In this document: piece by piece, positions 58,634 to 64,000 of the stretch | How the letters are laid out: each line of letters begins with the position of its first letter | How positions within the stretch are numbered: the stretch's first letter is position 1 | Source: Staphylococcus aureus | GTDB lineage: Bacteria > Bacillota > Bacilli > Staphylococcales > Staphylococcaceae | Assembly (NCBI RefSeq): GCF_001027105.1 | Contig: NZ_CP011526.1 | Span: 124,001-188,000 of the forward strand | Reading direction: 5' to 3' | Length of the DNA: 64,000 nt | Position numbers and translations under genes: made by a program | Notes under the pieces: model-generated | Databases searched by the model: none | What the model was told of the DNA's origin: nothing | Seen by the model: only the letters and a program-made list of their open reading frames with translations

Positions 58634-59797
58634 ATGGCACAACTTAATTCAAAGATAGCTTCCTTAAAATTATTCGCAAGTTACGCCATAGCAACTTATA
58701 TTTTAGTTATATTAACGAGTGCATTAAATCTTTTTAAAGGTTATGTGGCCGATACGTTCTATATTGCTGAAACATTGCTAATCGTTTTAACCATCATTTT
58801 AATTATTATTTTAACAACGGAACAAACATGGAAGCATCATGACCTATGGCGACGTATCGTCGAAGTGTTGTTATTGTTGATGACATTAACAGGCAACGTA
58901 TTTACATTATTAATGTTTGTAAGTATTAGACGTTACCAACGTACATCGCAAATACATAGTTATAACGGGTGGGAATCGTTTATACGAAAAACTACTAGAC
59001 ATCGTATTGCGATTATCGGGTTACTTATTTTAGTCTACATGCTGACATTATCAATTGTGTCACAATTTACATTTGATACGACATTGGCTACTAAAAATCA
59101 GTTCAATGCACTGTTACATGGACCGAGTCTAGCCTATCCGTTTGGTACTGATGATTTCGGTAGAGACTTATTTACACGCGTAGTTGTAGGAACGAAGCTG
59201 ACATTTTCAATTTCAATTATTTCAGTAGTTATTGCAGTTATTTTTGGTGTGTTACTAGGCACTATCGCAGGTTATTTTAATCATATTGATAATTTAATAA
59301 TGCGAATTTTAGATGTAGTGTTTGCAATTCCATCATTATTGTTAGCGGTGGCAATTATTGCATCATTTGGAGCAAGTATTCCAAATTTAATTATTGCTTT
59401 AAGTATCGGTAATATACCATCATTTGCACGGACAATGCGTGCCAGTGTTTTAGAAATTAAACGCATGGAATATGTAGATGCAGCACGTATCACTGGTGAA
59501 AACACTTGGAATATCATATGGCGTTATATTTTACCGAATGCGATTGCGCCTATGATTGTACGTTTTTCATTAAATATAGGTGTGGTTGTATTAACAACAA
59601 GTAGTTTAAGTTTCCTAGGACTTGGTGTTGCACCTGATGTAGCTGAATGGGGCAACATTTTACGTACCGGTAGTAACTACTTGGAAACGCACAGTAATTT
59701 AGCTATTGTACCTGGTGTTTGTATTATGTTCGTCGTTTTAGCATTTAATTTTATAGGTGATGCAGTGCGTGATGCACTAGATCCAAGAATTCATTAA
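58634..59797 (+). CDS. gisC: GisC, DppC-like permease with N-terminal extension
   Basis: ATG 58634 follows GGAAGTGAGG; a GTG three codons earlier overlaps the gisB stop. About 387 residues. The first ~115 residues contain about three extra membrane segments before the normal DppC start (RKTTRHRIAIIGLLILVYML). Then come the DppC features FGTDDFGRDLFTRVVVG and EIKRMEYVDAARITGENTW and GVAPDVAEWGNIL. Partner of GisB in the importer; gisD starts 16 bp later. Confidence 0.87.
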   Translation: MAQLNSKIASLKLFASYAIATYILVILTSALNLFKGYVADTFYIAETLLIVLTIILIIILTTEQTWKHHDLWRRIVEVLLLLMTLTGNVFTLLMFVSIRRYQRTSQIHSYNGWESFIRKTTRHRIAIIGLLILVYMLTLSIVSQFTFDTTLATKNQFNALLHGPSLAYPFGTDDFGRDLFTRVVVGTKLTFSISIISVVIAVIFGVLLGTIAGYFNHIDNLIMRILDVVFAIPSLLLAVAIIASFGASIPNLIIALSIGNIPSFARTMRASVLEIKRMEYVDAARITGENTWNIIWRYILPNAIAPMIVRFSLNIGVVVLTTSSLSFLGLGVAPDVAEWGNILRTGSNYLETHSNLAIVPGVCIMFVVLAFNFIGDAVRDALDPRIH

Positions 59798-59813
59798 AAA
59801 GGTAGGGATAGAT

Positions 59814-61589
59814 GTGAAGAAAATCATTAGTATCGCAATTATAGTTTTAGCGTTGGTATTAAGTGGTTGTGGTGTCCCTACGAAATCAGAAGTGGCTCAA
59901 AAGTCATCGAAAGTTGAAGTGAAAGGCGAGCGACCAACAATACATTTCCTAGGACAAGCAAGTTATGAAAATGATATGAATATCGTTAAAGATCAATTGG
60001 AAAATGCAGGATTTAACGTGAAGATGAATATCCAACCAGATTATGGTAGCTATCGTACACAACGTCAAGCCGGCAATTATGATATCCAAATTGATGACTG
60101 GATGACAGTGTTTGGTGACCCGAACTATGCTATGACGGCATTATTTAGTTCTACAGGATCAAATAGTTTATTGAAAGATAAACATGTAGACCAGTTGTTA
60201 AATAAAGCTTCTACTCAAAATGAAGCAGATGTTAAACAAACATATAAGCAAATTGAAGATGAAGTTGTATTTGATAAAGGGTATATGGCGCCTTTATATG
60301 GATCAAAAAAGAATTTAGTATATGACAATAAAGTGTTAGATAAAAATAGTGTTGGATTGCCAAATTCACGTGCATTAATATGGCAACAATTTGATTACAA
60401 CAATAGTAGAGAACGAGATACGCGGCCACTTGTGATGACACAACAAGATGGTGAAATTCCTACATTGGATCCAATACGTTCAATTGCGCCGTCAGTATAT
60501 TCAATTAATATGAATATGTACACAAGGTTATTATTATTAGATGAAAATGATCATTTAACAACGAAAGGTTCGTTAAGTCATGATTATGCTGTGAATAAGG
60601 ACAATAAAGCATTTTATTTCTTGTTAAGAGATGATGATTATTTTGCGAAAGTGGTCAATGGACAAGCACGTAATACTGGAGAGCGTGTATCGGCTGAAGA
60701 TGTTAAGTTTTCTTTAGATAGAGCACGTGATAAAAAGTCTGTGCCTAACAATAATACTTACAATATGCACAAACATATAAATGACATCAAGATATTAAAA
60801 GATGAGGACATCGATCAGTTGCGTAAAGAGAAAGACAAGGACGATAAATCAATCTATGATAAGTTGATTAAAGCTTATAACGTCAAATCGTTAACGACAG
60901 ATGGTCAAAAAGTAAATAATAAAGACGGTATTTATCAAATTGTTAAAATTACGACAGATCAATCGATGCCTCGAGAGGTAAATTACTTAACACACTCTTC
61001 GGCAGGCATTTTATCTAAAAAATTTGTTAATCAAGTAAATCAAGAATATCCAAAAGGATATGGGGATAGCAGTACAATTCCTGCAAATTCAGATGGGAAA
61101 AATGCGCTGTATGCAAGTGGCGCATACATTATGACACAGAAAAATGCATATCAAGCAACGTTTCAACGTAATCCAGGATTCAACGAAACAGAAAAAGGTA
61201 GTTATGGACCAGCTAAAATTAAAAATATTACATTGAAGTTTAATGGTGACCCGAATAATGCATTGTCAGAACTTAGAAATCATTCAATTGATATGTTGGC
61301 AGATGTGAATCAAAAACATTTTGATTTAATTAAGTCGGATAAAAATTTAAGCATTATTCGCAAAAATGGACGCAAGTCAGTCTTTTTAATGCTAAATATT
61401 AAAAAAGGTATATTTAAGACGCATCCAAACTTGAGACAAGCAGTAGTTAATGCGATAGATCAGGATCAATTTATTAAGTTTTATCGTGGCGATAAATTTA
61501 AAATTGCATCACCGATTACACCACTTGTCGATACTGGTAACGAGCAACGTCAAGATTTAGAAAAAGTAGAAAAAGCCATTAATCAATAA
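59814..61589 (+). CDS. gisD: GisD, lipoprotein solute-binding protein with apparent circular permutation
   Basis: GTG start 59814 after TAGGGATAGAT. 591 residues with lipoprotein signal MKKIISIAIIVLALVLSGC (Cys19). It belongs to SBP_bac_5 (oligopeptide/nickel/glutathione type), but the order is unusual: residues 38-198 resemble the part normally near the C-terminus (DQLENAGFNVKMNIQPDYGS, GNYDIQIDDWMTVFGDPN), and 203-590 resemble the normal N-terminal and middle part (GEIPTLDPIRS, FYFLLRDDDYF, RVSAEDVKFSLDRA, then LRQAVVNAIDQD). An RGD at 558-560 explains an older name, RGD-containing lipoprotein (rlp). Binds glutathione outside the cell, per published work on gisABCD. Confidence 0.87.
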   Translation: MKKIISIAIIVLALVLSGCGVPTKSEVAQKSSKVEVKGERPTIHFLGQASYENDMNIVKDQLENAGFNVKMNIQPDYGSYRTQRQAGNYDIQIDDWMTVFGDPNYAMTALFSSTGSNSLLKDKHVDQLLNKASTQNEADVKQTYKQIEDEVVFDKGYMAPLYGSKKNLVYDNKVLDKNSVGLPNSRALIWQQFDYNNSRERDTRPLVMTQQDGEIPTLDPIRSIAPSVYSINMNMYTRLLLLDENDHLTTKGSLSHDYAVNKDNKAFYFLLRDDDYFAKVVNGQARNTGERVSAEDVKFSLDRARDKKSVPNNNTYNMHKHINDIKILKDEDIDQLRKEKDKDDKSIYDKLIKAYNVKSLTTDGQKVNNKDGIYQIVKITTDQSMPREVNYLTHSSAGILSKKFVNQVNQEYPKGYGDSSTIPANSDGKNALYASGAYIMTQKNAYQATFQRNPGFNETEKGSYGPAKIKNITLKFNGDPNNALSELRNHSIDMLADVNQKHFDLIKSDKNLSIIRKNGRKSVFLMLNIKKGIFKTHPNLRQAVVNAIDQDQFIKFYRGDKFKIASPITPLVDTGNEQRQDLEKVEKAINQ

Positions 61590-61626
61590 TGTTTTAAATA
61601 TTTAACAGAAAGTAGGAGGATATAGT

Positions 61627-63633
61627 ATGGTCATTAACTTAAATGACAAACAGACAAAAACATCTAAAGAAGGGTTAATTTCCGTATCACATCCTCTTGC
61701 GGCTAAAATTGGTAAGGATGTATTAGATCAAGGTGGCAACGCCATGGATGCAGTGATTGCAATTCAACTGGCATTGAATGTGGTAGAACCATTTGCATCA
61801 GGTATTGGTGGTGGCGGGTATTTGCTATATTATGAGCAAAGTACTGGCAGTATAACTGCGTTTGATGCACGTGAGACAGCACCTGAACATGTAGACAAAC
61901 AATTTTATCTAGATGATTCAGGCGAATATAAATCATTTTTTGATATGACTACACATGGTAAAACTGTCGCTGTGCCAGCAATTCCAAAGCTGTTTGATTA
62001 TATTCACAAGCGTTATGCTAAATTGTCATTGGAAGATTTAATTAATCCTGCAATTGAACTAGCCATTGAAGGTCATGCAGCCAATTGGGCTACTGAAAAA
62101 TATTCGCGCCAGCAACACGCACGATTGACAAAGTATCATGAAACGGCACAAGTATTTACGCATGAAAATCAATATTGGCGTGAAGGTGATTGGATTGTAC
62201 AACCCGAATTAGGTAAGACATTTCAAATATTAAGAGAACAAGGGTTTAATGCATTTTATAAAGGTGACATTGCGAAACAATTAGTCAATGTTGTCAAAGC
62301 ATGTGGTGGGACAATCACTTTAGAGGATCTAGCCAAATATGACATTCAGATTAAAGCGCCAATCAGTGCAACATTTAAAGACTATGACATTTATTCAATG
62401 GGACCATCTAGTTCTGGCGGTATCACGGTAATTCAAATATTGAAGTTATTAGAACATGTCGATTTACCATCTATGGGTCCAAGATCTGTTGATTACTTGC
62501 ATCATTTGATACAAGCGATGCATTTAGCATATAGTGATCGTGCGCAATACTTGGCGGATGATAATTTTCATGAGGTGCCTGTACAGTCATTAATTGATGA
62601 TGATTATTTAAAAGCACGCAGTACGCTCATTGATAGCAATAAAGCAAATATTGATATAGAGCATGGTGTTGTGTCTGATTGCATTAGTCATACAGATGTT
62701 GAAGAAAATCATACCGAAACAACTCATTTTTGTGTGATTGATAAGGAAGGTAATATTGCTTCATTTACGACATCAATTGGTATGATTTATGGTTCAGGTA
62801 TCACGATTCCAGGCTACGGTGTGTTATTGAATACGACAATGGATGGCTTTGATGTAGTAGATGGTGGTATTAACGAAATTGCACCATATAAACGACCACT
62901 AAGTAACATGGCTCCAACGATTGTGATGTATCACGGGAAGCCAATATTAACAGTAGGTGCACCTGGTGCCATAAGTATCATTGCTAGTGTTGCGCAAACA
63001 TTAATCAATGTATTAGTGTTTGGCATGGATATTCAGCAGGCTATAGATGAACCTAGAATTTATAGTAGCCATCCTAATCGCATTGAATGGGAGCCTCAAT
63101 TTTCACAATCTACAATATTAGCATTGATTGCACATGGACATGCAATGGAACATAAACCAGATGCTTATATTGGAGATGTACATGGACTACAGGTTGACCC
63201 AACAACGTATGAAGCTTCGGGTGGAAGTGATGATACTAGAGAAGGCACCGTAATGGGTGGCGAGGTGTTAGTGATTAGAAAACAGCCATTACCATATCGG
63301 CAAATGTATGATAGTGACGGCTTTCGTCTATATTTCAATGATGTGCAGTTACCTTTATTGGCAGATCAAGTGCGATGGATGCATGACAAATATTGGGTTG
63401 ATGAAAGTGTTGTTAGAATCATTTTCCCTGAAGTTAGTGCACATATTGAAGATTTAAGAAGTTATGAAAACGCAGGAGAAAATTATATAGATATTGCCTG
63501 GTTAGCACGGAAATATGCTTATCAAGTAACATTGAAGGATGACGGTTTATACTTAACTGATGATACATATACTTCAGTGAAACGGAACACAAATGCATAC
63601 TATAGATATGATCGAGATAGTATCACAAGATAG
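61627..63633 (+). CDS. ggt: Ggt, gamma-glutamyltranspeptidase without signal peptide
   Basis: A 668-residue Ntn-hydrolase of the gamma-glutamyltransferase family. N-terminal SVSHPLAAKIGKDVL, GGNAMDAVIA, SGIGGGGYLLYY, and the self-cleavage site with nucleophile Thr365 in TTHFCVIDKEGNIASFT. NMAPTIVM and GAPGAISIIASVAQTLINVL complete the small subunit. It has no signal peptide or membrane segment, so it should act in the cytosol, cleaving imported glutathione to glutamate and Cys-Gly. AGGAGG lies before ATG 61627; 37 bp after gisD, the same operon. Confidence 0.93.
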   Translation: MVINLNDKQTKTSKEGLISVSHPLAAKIGKDVLDQGGNAMDAVIAIQLALNVVEPFASGIGGGGYLLYYEQSTGSITAFDARETAPEHVDKQFYLDDSGEYKSFFDMTTHGKTVAVPAIPKLFDYIHKRYAKLSLEDLINPAIELAIEGHAANWATEKYSRQQHARLTKYHETAQVFTHENQYWREGDWIVQPELGKTFQILREQGFNAFYKGDIAKQLVNVVKACGGTITLEDLAKYDIQIKAPISATFKDYDIYSMGPSSSGGITVIQILKLLEHVDLPSMGPRSVDYLHHLIQAMHLAYSDRAQYLADDNFHEVPVQSLIDDDYLKARSTLIDSNKANIDIEHGVVSDCISHTDVEENHTETTHFCVIDKEGNIASFTTSIGMIYGSGITIPGYGVLLNTTMDGFDVVDGGINEIAPYKRPLSNMAPTIVMYHGKPILTVGAPGAISIIASVAQTLINVLVFGMDIQQAIDEPRIYSSHPNRIEWEPQFSQSTILALIAHGHAMEHKPDAYIGDVHGLQVDPTTYEASGGSDDTREGTVMGGEVLVIRKQPLPYRQMYDSDGFRLYFNDVQLPLLADQVRWMHDKYWVDESVVRIIFPEVSAHIEDLRSYENAGENYIDIAWLARKYAYQVTLKDDGLYLTDDTYTSVKRNTNAYYRYDRDSITR

Positions 63634-64000
63634 TTTATACGCTTGATATGAAGTTTGTAGTGGATATGAGCTTTTGTTGAATGAAAGGATTCGATTTCGA
63701 ACTTTAGCGTGACGCTTGAGTGTAGTAATGTTGGAAATGCTATACGAAACGCTAGTCACCTTTGTAAAATATACAACGCCTCACAAATTCGTTTTTGATG
63801 TACATCACAATAGTTAGCCTAAAATCTAATGTAATGTGGTTTGGTACAGTTGAACGAGTTATGTGAGGTGTTTTTATAATATAGGATTTTAATAGATGAT
63901 TTGGATGTTTCTATAATTACAGCATAAGTATTAATGTTCACTTATTTTATTATAAGTAAGGCTTTCTTTATAAATGATTTGGTCTTTTCCAGGACTTGAA
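63634..64000. other. Region downstream of ggt
   Basis: About 365 bp without a gene. It contains the long hairpin 63777-63870 with T-run (separate entry). The last ~120 bases are AT-rich and probably upstream of the next gene, outside the window. Confidence 0.5.
63777..63875 (+). terminator. Long imperfect hairpin with T-run after ggt
   Basis: CGCCTCACA (63777-63785) pairs fully with TGTGAGGTG (63862-63870), continued by AATTCGTT pairing with the AACGAGTT region and TGTAC with GTACA, then CACA/TGTG near the loop. Five Ts follow. A terminator for the gis-ggt operon is likely, though the stem is unusually long for that role. Confidence 0.6.

Overview
The window is a stretch of Staphylococcus aureus chromosome (or a very close relative such as S. 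argenteus). The evidence is the AT-rich sequence, strong AAGGAGG-type ribosome binding sites, and gene order and near-exact products that I recognise: type 5 capsule genes, isdI, aldA, the aureusimine locus ausAB, argBJC-rocD, brnQ, ipdC, ptsG, mupG-murQ-murP-murR, hsdR, and the glutathione import genes gisABCD with ggt. I see no rRNA, tRNA, prophage integrase, insertion sequence or CRISPR array.

Layout. 1-11.3 kb: the 3' two thirds of the capsule operon, capF (cut by the window edge) to capP. The central capH-I-J-K block has the order O-acetyltransferase, glycosyltransferase, polymerase, flippase, which is serotype 5 rather than 8. 11.3-12.1 kb: isdI (haem degradation) with a small membrane protein, reverse strand, below a Fur-like box. 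12.4-16.5 kb: aldA with a catabolite (cre) box, a zinc/cation efflux protein, and two small proteins. 16.8-20.4 kb: an SsuBAC/TauABC-like importer with an acyl-CoA-dehydrogenase-like flavoprotein, probably for an organosulfur compound. 20.6-22.2 kb: a DUF2294 protein under a Fur-like box, a structured intergenic RNA element, and fdh. 22.5-32.1 kb: an MFS transporter and the aureusimine synthetase ausA with its activating enzyme ausB. 32.4-41.6 kb, reverse strand: a YagU-like protein, argB-argJ-argC-rocD, brnQ (with a CodY-like box), an isochorismatase and ipdC (with a cre box). 41.9-48.8 kb: ptsG with a GlcT-type antiterminator leader, and divergently the MurNAc-GlcNAc recycling operon mupG-murQ-murP-murR. 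49.0-55.4 kb: a small membrane protein, an orphan type I restriction subunit hsdR, and a three-gene AT-rich cassette. 55.6-63.6 kb: gisA, divergent gisBCD, and ggt.

The most interesting segment is 52470-55336, a compact three-gene operon directly downstream of hsdR. It encodes an sce7726-family protein with a PD-(D/E)XK nuclease signature, an sce7725/'Beta protein'-like protein, and a protein with a Cys-rich N-terminus and a RES (NAD+ phosphorylase-like) C-terminal domain. A nuclease-like and an NAD+-degrading domain together, next to a restriction gene, on more AT-rich DNA, suggest an uncharacterised anti-phage (abortive infection) system. The second notable observation is that the lipoprotein of the glutathione importer (59814-61589) appears to be a circularly permuted SBP_bac_5 protein: the segment normally at the C-terminus lies in front of the segment normally at the N-terminus.

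Regulatory sites were found by eye against known consensus patterns and have not been scored. Starts were moved from the longest open frame where a ribosome binding site or family length clearly favours an internal codon.
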